A stretch of DNA of 38,558 nt, taken from the NCBI GenBank assembly GCA_050485905.1, contig JBJHCH010000023.1:1-38558 (forward strand). The letters are read 5' to 3'. Of this stretch, positions 7,881 through 16,799 are shown one piece after another. The notes beneath the pieces are model-generated. The model was not told the DNA's origin. It searched no databases and worked only from the letters and a program-made list of their open reading frames with translations. Origin of the DNA: JAWLCA01 sp050485905 (GTDB lineage Bacteria; Pseudomonadota; Alphaproteobacteria; Rhodobacterales; Rhodobacteraceae). The first letter of the stretch is position 1, and each line of letters starts with the position of its first letter. A program made the position numbers and the translations under genes.

Positions 7881-9062
7881 CTAGCGTCGGACCAGCCGCC
7901 ACAGCGCAGCCATAAGAACGATGTTGGCGACCGACATCGCGGCGATGGTCGCCATGGTTCCCCCGGCCCCAACCCAGCCGATCAGCGCCGCCCCCAGCAT
8001 CGGGGCGGCCGCCTGCGCGATAAGCGCCGGGCGCGCCAGCGTGCCCATGACCACCGCATAGCGTTCGGGGCCGAACACCGCCAGCGGCAGCGATCCGCGG
8101 GCGATGGACATGAGCCCGTTGCCGGCCCCGAACAGGATCAGCGCCAGCGCCGGCAGGCCGATATCGAGCGCGAGCAGGATCAGCCCCAGCCCTGCCGACA
8201 GGACCGAGGCCGCCATCGTCCAGACCGGGTGATGCCGCCCGCGCCCGGCCATTTCCAGCACCCGCGCGCCGACCTGGGCCGGGCCGAACAGCGTTCCCAG
8301 CGCGACGGCGGCCGCCAGCGTCACCCCCTGCGCCTGCAGGAACACGAACAGATAGGTGGTGACGTTCACCACGGTCAGCCCGGACAACACCAGCATCGCG
8401 GCGATCAGCGCGAAGATCGCCCGCTCGGTTCCCGCCAGTCGCGCTGGGGGCAGGGGTTTGTCGGTGGGTGCCTCTCGCGGGCGGTTGGCGCGGGGGATGA
8501 AGAACCAGACCAGCGGCATCGTGCCGAAGAGATGGATCGCCGCATAGGCGACAGCGACGCCACGCCAGCCGAACGCCTCCAGCATCAGGGCCGAGAGCGG
8601 CCAGCAGACGGTACTGGCGAAGCCGCCCCAGAGGGTGAGGAGGGTGATCGGGCCGCGCGCCTCTCGCCCATAGAGCCGGCCCAGCGAGGCGAAGGCCGGG
8701 TCATAAAGCCCGGCGCCCATGCCGAGGCCAAGCAGCAGCCAGCCGAGATAGAAGACCCAGAGCGCGGGGGCGGCGGCGATCACCAGAAGGCCCGCCGCGA
8801 TCATCCCGCAGCCCCCGGCCAGCACCGGGCGCCCGCCGTGCCGGGTGATCGCCCGTCCGACCGTGGGAGAGACCAGCCCCGCCGTCAGCAGCCCCGCCGA
8901 CAGCGCTCCCACGATCCAGCCCAGTGGCCAGCCGGTATCGGCGGCGATCGGTGCGGCCAGGACCGCGGTCAGATAATAGCTGCTGCCCCAGGTGAAGATC
9001 ATCACCACGCCGAGGGCAGAGACGACCGGCCAGCGGCGTTCATGGGGCGGGGCGGGGGTCAT
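7881..9062 (-). CDS. MFS transporter, 12 transmembrane segments
   Basis: A 393-residue major facilitator superfamily protein with about twelve hydrophobic segments and a central polar loop at about residues 198-215. The motif-A-like GRAITRHGGRPVLAGG follows helix 2 (~residues 69-84), and the GWLLLGLGMGAG segment is typical of helix 4. It looks like the CynX/oxalate-formate antiporter-type exporters, but the substrate cannot be read from sequence. The gene follows the LysR gene on the same strand after 98 bases. It is convergent with cysE, with only 16 bases between their stops. Being next to a LysR that faces an amine-demethylation operon, it may carry a related substrate; that is inference. 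Confidence 0.88.
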   Translation of the reverse strand: MTPAPPHERRWPVVSALGVVMIFTWGSSYYLTAVLAAPIAADTGWPLGWIVGALSAGLLTAGLVSPTVGRAITRHGGRPVLAGGCGMIAAGLLVIAAAPALWVFYLGWLLLGLGMGAGLYDPAFASLGRLYGREARGPITLLTLWGGFASTVCWPLSALMLEAFGWRGVAVAYAAIHLFGTMPLVWFFIPRANRPREAPTDKPLPPARLAGTERAIFALIAAMLVLSGLTVVNVTTYLFVFLQAQGVTLAAAVALGTLFGPAQVGARVLEMAGRGRHHPVWTMAASVLSAGLGLILLALDIGLPALALILFGAGNGLMSIARGSLPLAVFGPERYAVVMGTLARPALIAQAAAPMLGAALIGWVGAGGTMATIAAMSVANIVLMAALWRLVRR

Positions 9063-9160
9063 GCGGTCAACTCGGAGAACCCGGTGAGGAGCCGTCGCTT
9101 TGCTCGCGACAGCGGCTTAATGCGCGTCGATCCGGGCGGTTACAAGAGGGCGCTACGCGG

Positions 9161-10024
9161 TCAGCCGGGCGGGTGCGGCGCGATGAAGCGGGTGCGCAGC
9201 AATGTCATCAGCCGGTGGTGCACCGCGCGGTGGCGGTTGCGGATGCGGATCGCGGCATAGACCGGCTGGCGGATCACCGGCGCGTCGCGCACCGCCTGCG
9301 CCTGCCCGGCGGCCTGCATGGCGCGGGCCGTATCCTCCAGCACATAGGCGCTGCCGCCGAGCGCCTGAACCAGCCCGGCGACGGTGGCGTTCTGCCCGCT
9401 GGAGATCGGCGCGGCACCCAGCCCCGGCAGCAGGGCGGCATGGGTCGCACTGAAGGCGGGGGCGAAGTTCCCGCGCACGTAGCTTTCCGCCTGCACGCCC
9501 GCCAGCCGGTCGGTCAGGGTGGAGATCATGCGGTAGGCCACCTCTCCCAGAGAATCGAAATGCAGATCCGGCTGCGGTTTCGGGGTATAGAGGATCGCCA
9601 GATCCATCGCGCCCGCGACCAGATCGGCGCACATCTGCTCGGAATAATCCGCCTCGATATAGAAGCCCGCGCCGGGCACCGCCTCGCGGAAGCGGGTCAT
9701 CCAGTCGCCGATATGGTGGTCGGCCAGATCGCGCTGGATGCCGATGCGCAGCACCATCGCCGCCTCGCCCGCGCCGCGCATGGCATGCTGCGCCTCGGCC
9801 CAGTCGTGGCGCAGGGTGCGGGCGTGGGGCTCGAACCGCAGCCCGTCGGTGGTCAGCGCCGTGCCCGCGCGCGAGCGTTGCAGGAGCCGGCAGCCGAGCG
9901 CGGTTTCCAGCGCGCGGATGCGGGCTGAGACGGTGGATTGCGTGACCCGCAGCCGGTCGGCGGTGCGGGTGAAGCTGCGCGTCTCGCAGAGGTCGAGGAA
10001 GGTTTCCAGCCAGTCGAGTTGCAT
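9161..10024 (-). CDS. LysR-family transcriptional regulator
   Basis: A 287-residue LysR-type regulator. The N-terminal winged helix-turn-helix spans residues 1-60 (MQLDWLETFLDLCETRSFTR, then ADRLRVTQSTVSARIRALE). The effector-binding periplasmic-protein-like domain starts near residue 90 (LRIGIQRDLAD) and runs to the C-terminus. I set the start at the ATG giving MQLDWLETF, the standard LysR beginning. A longer frame adds 35 residues rich in Arg and Cys that do not look like the family. It is divergent from the dehydrogenase/methyltransferase operon across a 103-base gap containing symmetrical repeats. The usual LysR pattern would make it the activator of that operon and its own repressor. Confidence 0.93.
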   Translation of the reverse strand: MQLDWLETFLDLCETRSFTRTADRLRVTQSTVSARIRALETALGCRLLQRSRAGTALTTDGLRFEPHARTLRHDWAEAQHAMRGAGEAAMVLRIGIQRDLADHHIGDWMTRFREAVPGAGFYIEADYSEQMCADLVAGAMDLAILYTPKPQPDLHFDSLGEVAYRMISTLTDRLAGVQAESYVRGNFAPAFSATHAALLPGLGAAPISSGQNATVAGLVQALGGSAYVLEDTARAMQAAGQAQAVRDAPVIRQPVYAAIRIRNRHRAVHHRLMTLLRTRFIAPHPPG

Positions 10025-10033
10025 CGCCGCCCC

Positions 10034-10100
10034 TGATCGGTTTTTCCGATCAATACCGCCGATACGTCTGCATTGATAGTGGCCGCCGCGCCGCCGATAC
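10034..10100. promoter_or_regulatory. Putative LysR operator region between divergent genes
   Basis: The 103-base divergent intergenic region holds a perfect 7-bp inverted repeat, TGATCGG (10034-10040) and CCGATCA (10046-10052), around five T. It also has two copies of CCGCCGATAC, at 10056-10065 and 10091-10100, 35 bases apart. LysR regulators usually bind dyads with T-N11-A and a second site near the promoter. The inverted repeat begins 10 bases upstream of the LysR start. Binding itself is not shown. Confidence 0.5.
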
Positions 10101-10127
10101 TTCACGCGACAGGCACGGAGGGGCGGC

Positions 10128-12569
10128 ATGGCGGGACTGCCGGATCAGGCGCGGGTGGTGATCATCGGCGGCGGGGTGGTTGGCGTCTCGGCGCTCTATC
10201 ACCTCGCGCTGGCGGGATGGACCGATTGCGTGCTGCTGGAGCGGAACGAGCTGACCGCCGGATCGACCTGGCACGCGGCCGGAAATGTGCCGACGTTTTC
10301 GTCCAGCTGGTCGATCATGAACATGCAGCGCTATTCGGCGGGGCTTTACCGCGATCTGGGCGCGGCGGTGGATTACCCGATGAATTATCACGTCACCGGG
10401 TCGCTGCGGCTGGGTCACAGCCGCGAGCGGCTGCTGGAGTTCCAGCGCGTGAAGGGGATGGGCCGCTATCAGGGGATGGAGCTTGACGTTCTGGCGCCGG
10501 GTGACTTGCTCGGGCGCTATCCGTTCCTCGAAACCCACGACCTGACCGGCGCGCTCTATGACCCCTATGACGGCGACATCGACCCCGCGCAACTGACCCA
10601 GGCGCTGGCCAAAGGGGCGCGGGCGCTGGGGGCGCATATCGAACGCTTTTGCCCCGCGACCGGCGCGCGGCGCGAGGGGGGCGAGTGGATCGTCCAGACC
10701 GAAAAGGGCGAGATCCGCTGCGAGATCGTGGTCAACGCCGCCGGCTATTACGCCGCCGAGGTCGGCCGCTGGTTCGGCCGGACCGTGCCGATGATGGTGA
10801 TGAGCCATCAGTATCTGGTCTTCGACACGATCCCCGAACTGGAGGAATGGAGCGCCGCCGAGGGGCGCAAGCTGCCGCTCTTGCGCGACGTGGACAGCAG
10901 CTACTACCTGCGGCAGGAGAAGACGGGCTTCAACCTCGGCCCCTATGAAAACCCCTGCCGCGCGCATTGGGTTACCCCCGACGACCCGATGCCCGAGGAT
11001 TTCAGCTTCCAGCTGTTCCCCGACGATCTGGAGCGGCTGGAATGGCATATCGCCGACGCCATGGCCCGCGTGCCGCTGCTGGAGAAGGCCAACCTGCAAC
11101 GGGTCATCAACGGCCCGATTCCCTATACGCCCGACGGCAACCCCCTGATCGGCCCGATGCCGGGCGTGCCGAATGCATTCGAGGCCTGCGTCTTCACCTT
11201 CGGCATCTGTCAGGGCGGTGGCGCGGGCAAGGTGCTGGCCGAATGGGTGACCGAGGGGGCGACGGAATGGGACATGTGGTCCTGCGACCCGCGCCGGTTC
11301 ACCGGCTGGGAGGATCGGGACTACTGCATCGCCAAGGGGATGGAGGTCTACGGCCACGAATACGCCATCCACTTCCCACACCACGCCTGGCCCGCGGGGC
11401 GCGACCGGAAGCTTTCGCCGGTTCATGACCGGGTGAAGGCGCTTGGCGCGCAGTTCGGTGCCTGGAACGGGTGGGAGCGGGCGATGTGGTATGCCCGCCC
11501 CGGCGACGACGTGTCAGAGGCCGCGCAGCGGACCTGGGCGCGGCGGGGGCCGTGGTTCGACGCGGTGCGGGATGAGTGCCTGGCGGTGCGGGATGCGGCG
11601 GGGATCCTTGATCTGCCCGGCTTCTCTCGCTTCAACCTTGAAGGGCCGGGGTCGGCAGAGTGGCTGTCGCGCCAGATCACCGGAAAGGTGCCGCGTGTGG
11701 GGCGGATCGGGCTGGCCTATTTCGCCGACGACAAGGGCCGCATCGTGACCGAGATGTCGGTGGTGCGCCACCGCGACGACCTGATGACGCTGATCACGGC
11801 GGCGGCGGCCGAGGCGCATGATTTCGACTGGCTGACGCGGCATCTGGATGCGGACGGGGTGACGCTGACCAACCGCACAGATGAGTATTCGACGCAGATC
11901 CTCACCGGCCCGGCGTCGCGGGCGATCCTGTCGCAGGTCTGCGCGGCGGACCTCTCGCAGGGCTGGCTGACCCATCAGGCGACCGAGATCGCCGGGCGCT
12001 GGGCGCGGCTGGTGCGCGTGTCATTCGCTGGCGAGTTGGGGTGGGAGATCCATACCCGCGTGGAGGATACGGGCGCGGTGTTCGATGCGGTCTGGCAGGC
12101 GGGGCAGGGGCACGGGCTGCGGCCGTTCGGCATGTTCGCGCTGAACAGCCTCAGGATCGAAAAGGGCTATCGGGCGTGGAAGGGCGATCTGTCCACCGAC
12201 TACACCGTGCTGCAGGGGGGCCTCGACCGTTTCATCGACTGGGATCACGATTTCCGCGGCCGCGCGGCGCTGCAGGCGGAACGCCAGCGGGGCGTTTCCA
12301 AGCGGTTCGTCACGCTGGTGGTGGAGGCGAGCGAGCATGACCCGCCCTACATGTCCACGCTCTGGCACGGCGGGCAGGTGGTGGGAGAGACGACCAGCGG
12401 CTACTGGGGCCACAGGGTTGATGCCTGCGTGGCGCTGGGGACGCTGCGGGCCGATCTGGCGGTGCCGGGGACGGGCCTGGAGGTGGAAATCTTCGGGCAG
12501 CGGTTCCCGGCATCGGTGCAGCCGGACGGCCCGTTGTGGGATCCCGCGAACGAGAGGCTGCGGGCGTGA
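10128..12569 (+). CDS. FAD-dependent dimethylglycine/sarcosine dehydrogenase-like protein with GcvT domain (first paralogue)
   Basis: An 813-residue two-module oxidoreductase. Residues ~8-370 are a DAO-type FAD domain with the dinucleotide motif VVIIGGGVVGVSALYHLALA. The STWHAAG motif at ~45-51 contains the histidine used for covalent 8-alpha-histidyl FAD attachment in DMGDH and SARDH. An FAO_M linker follows, then a GcvT/aminomethyltransferase module from ~425 to the end, with SFAGELGWEIHT and LNSLRIEKGYRAW, which binds tetrahydrofolate in characterised relatives. Such enzymes oxidise an N-methyl group to formaldehyde or 5,10-methylene-THF and pass electrons to ETF. The gene opens the operon facing LysR. 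Its stop overlaps the next start (TGATG). The exact substrate is unknown. Confidence 0.9.
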   Translation: MAGLPDQARVVIIGGGVVGVSALYHLALAGWTDCVLLERNELTAGSTWHAAGNVPTFSSSWSIMNMQRYSAGLYRDLGAAVDYPMNYHVTGSLRLGHSRERLLEFQRVKGMGRYQGMELDVLAPGDLLGRYPFLETHDLTGALYDPYDGDIDPAQLTQALAKGARALGAHIERFCPATGARREGGEWIVQTEKGEIRCEIVVNAAGYYAAEVGRWFGRTVPMMVMSHQYLVFDTIPELEEWSAAEGRKLPLLRDVDSSYYLRQEKTGFNLGPYENPCRAHWVTPDDPMPEDFSFQLFPDDLERLEWHIADAMARVPLLEKANLQRVINGPIPYTPDGNPLIGPMPGVPNAFEACVFTFGICQGGGAGKVLAEWVTEGATEWDMWSCDPRRFTGWEDRDYCIAKGMEVYGHEYAIHFPHHAWPAGRDRKLSPVHDRVKALGAQFGAWNGWERAMWYARPGDDVSEAAQRTWARRGPWFDAVRDECLAVRDAAGILDLPGFSRFNLEGPGSAEWLSRQITGKVPRVGRIGLAYFADDKGRIVTEMSVVRHRDDLMTLITAAAAEAHDFDWLTRHLDADGVTLTNRTDEYSTQILTGPASRAILSQVCAADLSQGWLTHQATEIAGRWARLVRVSFAGELGWEIHTRVEDTGAVFDAVWQAGQGHGLRPFGMFALNSLRIEKGYRAWKGDLSTDYTVLQGGLDRFIDWDHDFRGRAALQAERQRGVSKRFVTLVVEASEHDPPYMSTLWHGGQVVGETTSGYWGHRVDACVALGTLRADLAVPGTGLEVEIFGQRFPASVQPDGPLWDPANERLRA

Positions 12570-15004
12570 TGGACCTGCCGAATTCCGCGCGGGTGGTGAT
12601 CATCGGCGGCGGCGTGTCGGGCTGCTCGGTCGCCTATCATCTGGCCCATGCCGGCTGGACCGACATCGTTCTGCTGGAGCGCAAGCAGCTGACCTGCGGG
12701 ACCACCTGGCATGCGGCGGGGCTGATCGGGCAGTTGCGCGGCAGCCAGAACATGACCCGGCTGGCGAAATATTCCGCCGACCTCTACCTGCGGCTGGAGG
12801 AGGAGACGGGGATCGCCACGGGGATGCGGCAGGTCGGCTCGATCTCGGTTGCGCTGACGAAACACCGGCACGAGGAATTGTTGCGCAGCGCCACGCTGGC
12901 CCGCGCCTTTGACGTGGAGGTGCACGAGGTCGGCCCGTCGGACATCACCGCGATGTATCCGCATCTGAACGTGTCGGATGTGGTGGGGGGCGTGCATCTG
13001 CCGGGTGACGGGCAGTGCGATCCGGCGAACATCGCAATGGCACTGGCCAAGGGCGCCCGGATGAAGGGCGCGCGGATTGTCGAAGGGGTGAGGGCCACCC
13101 GCGTGCTGGACGAGGGCGGGCGCGTGACCGGCGTTGAATGGCAGGCGGGCGAGGAAACGGGCGTGATCGCCGCCGGGCATGTGGTGAACTGCGGCGGCAT
13201 GTGGGGGCGCGATCTGGCGGCATCCTCTGGCGTGACATTGCCGCTCCATGCCTGCGAGCATTTCTATCTGGTGACCGAGCCGGTGGAGGGGCTCTCACGC
13301 CTGCCGGTGCTGCGGGTGCCGGATGAGTGTGCCTATTACAAGGAAGACGCGGGCAAGATGATGCTGGGCGCGTTCGAGCCGGTGGCGAAGCCCTGGGGCA
13401 TGACGGGCATCCCCGAGGAGTTCAGCTTCGACTCGCTGCCCGAGGATTTCGCGCATTTCGAGCCAATCTTCGAGAAGGCGATGAACCGCATGCCGCTGTT
13501 CCAGACGGCGGGCATCCACACCTTCTTCAACGGCCCCGAAAGCTTCACCCCCGACGACCGCTACTATCTGGGCGAGGCGCCGGAACTGCGCGGCTACTGG
13601 GTGGCGGCGGGCTACAACTCGGTCGGGATTCAAAGTGCGGGCGGGGCGGGCATGGCGGTCGCGCACTGGATCACCACCGGCGCGCCACCCTTCGATCTGT
13701 GGGAGGTGGACATCCGCCGCGCGCTGCCGTTCCAGCGCAACCGCCGCTACTTGCGCGAGCGGGTGACCGAGACGCTGGGGCTGCTCTACGCCGACCACTT
13801 CCCCTATCGGCAGGTCACCACCGCGCGCGGCCTGCGCCGGTCGCCGCTGCACGAGCACCTGAAGGCGCGGGGCGCGGTGTTCGGCGAAGTGGCGGGCTGG
13901 GAGCGCGCCAACTGGTTCGCGCGGGAGGGGCAGGAGCGCGAATACCGCTATGACTGGGGACGGCAGAACTGGTTTGAGAACCAGCGGGCCGAGCATATGG
14001 CGGTGCGGCAGGGCGTCGGGCTGTTCGACATGACATCTTTCGGGAAGATCCGGGTCGAGGGACGGGACGCGATGGCCTTCCTGCAGCGGGTCTGTGCGAA
14101 TGATGTGGACGTCGCCGCGGGGCGCATCGTCTATACCCAGATGCTGAACGACCGCGGCGGGATCGAAAGCGATCTGACGGTCACGCGGCTGAGCGAGACC
14201 GCATTCCTGCTGGTCGTTCCCGGCGCGACGTTGCAGCGCGATCTGGCTTGGCTGTGGCGGCATCTGACCGACGAATTCGTGGTGATCACCGACGTGACGG
14301 CGGCCGAGGCGGTGCTGTGCCTGATGGGGCCGCAGGCGCGCGACGTGCTGGCACGGGTGACGCCCGATGCGCTGGACAACGACGCCTTCCCCTTCGCCAC
14401 CGCGCGCGAGATCGAGCTGGGCCTTGGCCTCGCCCGGGCGCACCGGATTTCCTACGTGGGCGAACTTGGGTGGGAGCTTTACGTCTCCACCGATCAGGCG
14501 GCGCATGTGTTCGAGGCGCTGATCGAGGCCGCGCCCGAGATCACGCTATGCGGTTTGCACACGCTGGATAGCTGCCGGATCGAAAAGGCGTTTCGCCATT
14601 TCGGCCATGACATCACCGACGAGGATCATGTGCTGGAGGCGGGCCTTGGCTTTGCCGTTCGCACGGCCAAGGCCGATTTCATCGGCCGCGATGCGGTGCT
14701 GCGCAAGCGCGAGGCGGGGCTCTCGCGCCGGATGGTCCAATTCCGCCTGACCGACCCCGAGCCGGTGCTGTTTCATAACGAGGCGCTGGTGCGCGACGGG
14801 CGGATCGTGTCCACCGTCACCTCGGCCAATTACGGCCATGCGCTCGGCGGGGCGGTCGGCATGGCCTATGTGCCCTGCGCGGGCGAAAGCGCGGCCGAGG
14901 TGCTCGGCTCCACCTATCAGATCGAGATTGCGGGGCGGCGGCATGATGCCATCGCCTCTCTGGCGCCCATGTATGACCCCAGCGGCGAAAGGATGAAGGC
15001 ATGA
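12569..15004 (+). CDS. FAD-dependent dimethylglycine/sarcosine dehydrogenase-like protein with GcvT domain (second paralogue)
   Basis: An 811-residue paralogue with the same two-module plan: an FAD domain with VVIIGGGVSGCSVAYHLAHA at the N-terminus and the flavinylation motif TTWHAAGLIGQ, an FAO_M linker, and a GcvT module from ~430 with YVGELGWELYV and LDSCRIEKAFRHFGHDI. The start is the ATG inside the TGATG junction. An upstream in-frame extension into the previous gene is run-on. The two proteins are clearly divergent, so this is an old duplication or recruitment, not a recent copy. Together they could remove successive methyl groups or act on two intermediates of one pathway; that is inference. 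The gene overlaps the methyltransferase gene by four bases (ATGA). Confidence 0.9.
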   Translation: MDLPNSARVVIIGGGVSGCSVAYHLAHAGWTDIVLLERKQLTCGTTWHAAGLIGQLRGSQNMTRLAKYSADLYLRLEEETGIATGMRQVGSISVALTKHRHEELLRSATLARAFDVEVHEVGPSDITAMYPHLNVSDVVGGVHLPGDGQCDPANIAMALAKGARMKGARIVEGVRATRVLDEGGRVTGVEWQAGEETGVIAAGHVVNCGGMWGRDLAASSGVTLPLHACEHFYLVTEPVEGLSRLPVLRVPDECAYYKEDAGKMMLGAFEPVAKPWGMTGIPEEFSFDSLPEDFAHFEPIFEKAMNRMPLFQTAGIHTFFNGPESFTPDDRYYLGEAPELRGYWVAAGYNSVGIQSAGGAGMAVAHWITTGAPPFDLWEVDIRRALPFQRNRRYLRERVTETLGLLYADHFPYRQVTTARGLRRSPLHEHLKARGAVFGEVAGWERANWFAREGQEREYRYDWGRQNWFENQRAEHMAVRQGVGLFDMTSFGKIRVEGRDAMAFLQRVCANDVDVAAGRIVYTQMLNDRGGIESDLTVTRLSETAFLLVVPGATLQRDLAWLWRHLTDEFVVITDVTAAEAVLCLMGPQARDVLARVTPDALDNDAFPFATAREIELGLGLARAHRISYVGELGWELYVSTDQAAHVFEALIEAAPEITLCGLHTLDSCRIEKAFRHFGHDITDEDHVLEAGLGFAVRTAKADFIGRDAVLRKREAGLSRRMVQFRLTDPEPVLFHNEALVRDGRIVSTVTSANYGHALGGAVGMAYVPCAGESAAEVLGSTYQIEIAGRRHDAIASLAPMYDPSGERMKA

Positions 15005-16551
15005 CCGAGGTTGCAGTTTCGCCCCCCGCCAGCCGCCGTGCCGGGGGCCGCGCCGCCCGTGTTGCGGCCCGGTCCGCCCCGCTGGCCGAGGCTTTGCGCC
15101 CGGTCCGCCCCGGCCTGACCGGCGGGCAGTACCGGCCGCTGACCGATGCCGGGGTCGAGCGGATTCATCAGGCCGCGCTGGAGGCGCTGGAGGTGATCGG
15201 GCTGGCCGACGCACCGCCCTCGGGCGTGGAGATCATGACCGGCGCGGGCGCGGTGCTGGGCGACGACGGGCGGCTGCGGTTTCCCCGCGCGCTGGTCGAG
15301 GACATGCTGGCGATTGCTGCGCGCGGGATCACCCTGCATGGCCGCGACCCCCGGCACGATCTGGACCTGAGCGGCAGCCGGGTGCATTTCGGCACTGCCG
15401 GGGCGGCGGTGCATGTGGTCGATCCGGTGACGCTCGACTATCGCGACAGCACGGCGCAGGATCTCTACGATGCCGCACGGCTGGCCCAGCATCTGGACAA
15501 CATCCACTTCTTCCAGCGCGCCATGGTGTGCCGCGACGTGCTGGACAATTTCCAGATGGACATGAACACGCTTTACGCCTGCTGCGCGGGGACGACAAAG
15601 CATGTCGGCACCTCGTTCTCCGACCCCTCTCATGTCTCGGGTGGCTTCGACCTGCTGCACATGATCGCGGGGGGTGAGGAGGCGTGGCGCGCGCGGCCCT
15701 TCGTCAGCAACTCCAACTGCTTTGTCGTGCCGCCGATGAAGTTCGCCACCGAAAGCTGCCAGACGATGGAGGCCTGCATCCGCGCAGGCATGCCGATGCT
15801 GCTGCTGTCGGCCGGACAAGCGGGGGCGACGGCGCCGGCGCCGATCGCGCTGGCCATCGTGCAGGCAGTGGCGGAGTGCCTGGCCGGCGTCGTCTATGTC
15901 AACGCCATGGCGCCGGGGCATCCGGCGATCTTTGGCACCTGGCCTTTCGTTTCCGATCTGCGCACCGGGGCGATGTCGGGCGGCAGCGCGGAGCAGGCGC
16001 TGCTGACCGCGGGCTGCGCGCAGATGCACCGCTTCTACGACCTGCCCGGCGGGGCGGCGGCGGGGATCGCCGACAGCAAGCTGCCCGACATGCAGGCGGG
16101 GTGGGAGCAGGCGATATCGAACGTGCTGGCCGGGCTGTCGGGGCTGAACATGGTCTACGAGGCGGCGGGGATGCATGCCTCTCTGCTCGGGTTCTGCCAC
16201 GAGAGCCTGATCCTGGGCGACGACATGCTGGGGCAGGTGCTGCGCTGCGTGCGGGGGATCGAGGTGACGGAGGATACGGTGGGCATCGAAACCATGCGGC
16301 AGGTCTGCATGGAGGGGCCGGGGCATTACCTGGGGTCCGACCAGACTCTGGCGCTGATGCAGACCGAATACGTCTATCCCGCCGTCGCCAACCGGATGAG
16401 CCCCAAGGAATGGGCCGAGGCTGACCGGCCCGACCTGCTGGCCGGCGCGATGGCCCGCAAGGCGCGGATTCTGGCGCAGGCGGGCAGCACGATCGATCCG
16501 GCGCTGGATGCCGAGATCCGCGCGGCCTTTGACATCCGGTTCCAGAACTGA
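15001..16551 (+). CDS. MttB-family (trimethylamine methyltransferase-like) protein, non-pyrrolysine
   Basis: A 516-residue COG5598/MttB superfamily protein. The N-terminal ~30 residues are an Arg/Ala-rich extension, and the TIM-barrel domain follows from LRPVRPGLTGGQYRPLTD. Recognisable blocks include GVEIMTGAGAVLGDDGRLRFP, VHFGTAGAAVHVVD, KHVGTSFSDPSHVSGG, FGTWPFVSDLRTGAMSGGS and IADSKLPDMQAGWEQ. There is no in-frame amber codon, so it is not the pyrrolysine-containing archaeal enzyme. Non-Pyl members move a methyl group from quaternary amines such as glycine betaine, proline betaine or carnitine to a corrinoid protein. No corrinoid-binding protein gene is in view. The start is fixed by the ATGA overlap. 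A short stem (16555-16560 with 1671-76 of the same kilobase) after the stop may end transcription. Confidence 0.9.
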   Translation: MTEVAVSPPASRRAGGRAARVAARSAPLAEALRPVRPGLTGGQYRPLTDAGVERIHQAALEALEVIGLADAPPSGVEIMTGAGAVLGDDGRLRFPRALVEDMLAIAARGITLHGRDPRHDLDLSGSRVHFGTAGAAVHVVDPVTLDYRDSTAQDLYDAARLAQHLDNIHFFQRAMVCRDVLDNFQMDMNTLYACCAGTTKHVGTSFSDPSHVSGGFDLLHMIAGGEEAWRARPFVSNSNCFVVPPMKFATESCQTMEACIRAGMPMLLLSAGQAGATAPAPIALAIVQAVAECLAGVVYVNAMAPGHPAIFGTWPFVSDLRTGAMSGGSAEQALLTAGCAQMHRFYDLPGGAAAGIADSKLPDMQAGWEQAISNVLAGLSGLNMVYEAAGMHASLLGFCHESLILGDDMLGQVLRCVRGIEVTEDTVGIETMRQVCMEGPGHYLGSDQTLALMQTEYVYPAVANRMSPKEWAEADRPDLLAGAMARKARILAQAGSTIDPALDAEIRAAFDIRFQN

Positions 16552-16640
16552 CCGTCCCTGTTGCGGCGGGCAGGGAACGATCCGCCGACTGACGCGTTTG
16601 CTTTTCGTACCGACTAACGGACACGTAAAGGGGACGTGAC

Positions 16641-16799
16641 ATGGGACTTTCGACGATTCTGATCATCATCCTGATCCTTGCTCTGGTCGGCGTGCTGCCG
16701 ACCTGGGGTCATTCGCGTGCCTGGGGCTACGGGCCTTCGGGTATTGTGGGTGTGATCCTGATCATCCTGCTGATCATGGCGCTGACCGGACGAATCTAG
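16641..16799 (+). CDS. DUF3309 small membrane protein
   Basis: A 52-residue protein, MGLSTILIIILILALVGVLP then TWGHSRAWGYGPSG and a second hydrophobic segment ending MALTGRI. Two short transmembrane segments flank a central WGHSRAWGYGPSG loop, the signature of DUF3309, a family of tiny proteins common in Proteobacteria and of unknown function. The ATG has AAAGGGGACG upstream as ribosome-binding site. It lies 89 bases after the mttB-like gene and may be transcribed separately. Confidence 0.85.
   Translation: MGLSTILIIILILALVGVLPTWGHSRAWGYGPSGIVGVILIILLIMALTGRI

Noticed and set aside
14917..16326. 469-codon frame antisense to the mttB-like gene
   Set aside because: It is an antisense artefact rich in Arg, His, Gln and Pro. 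The sense frame has clear family motifs and coupled start.
15001..16551. Pyrrolysine-type trimethylamine methyltransferase
   Set aside because: The reading frame contains no internal TAG, and pyrrolysine machinery is not expected in this group. It is treated as the non-Pyl branch.
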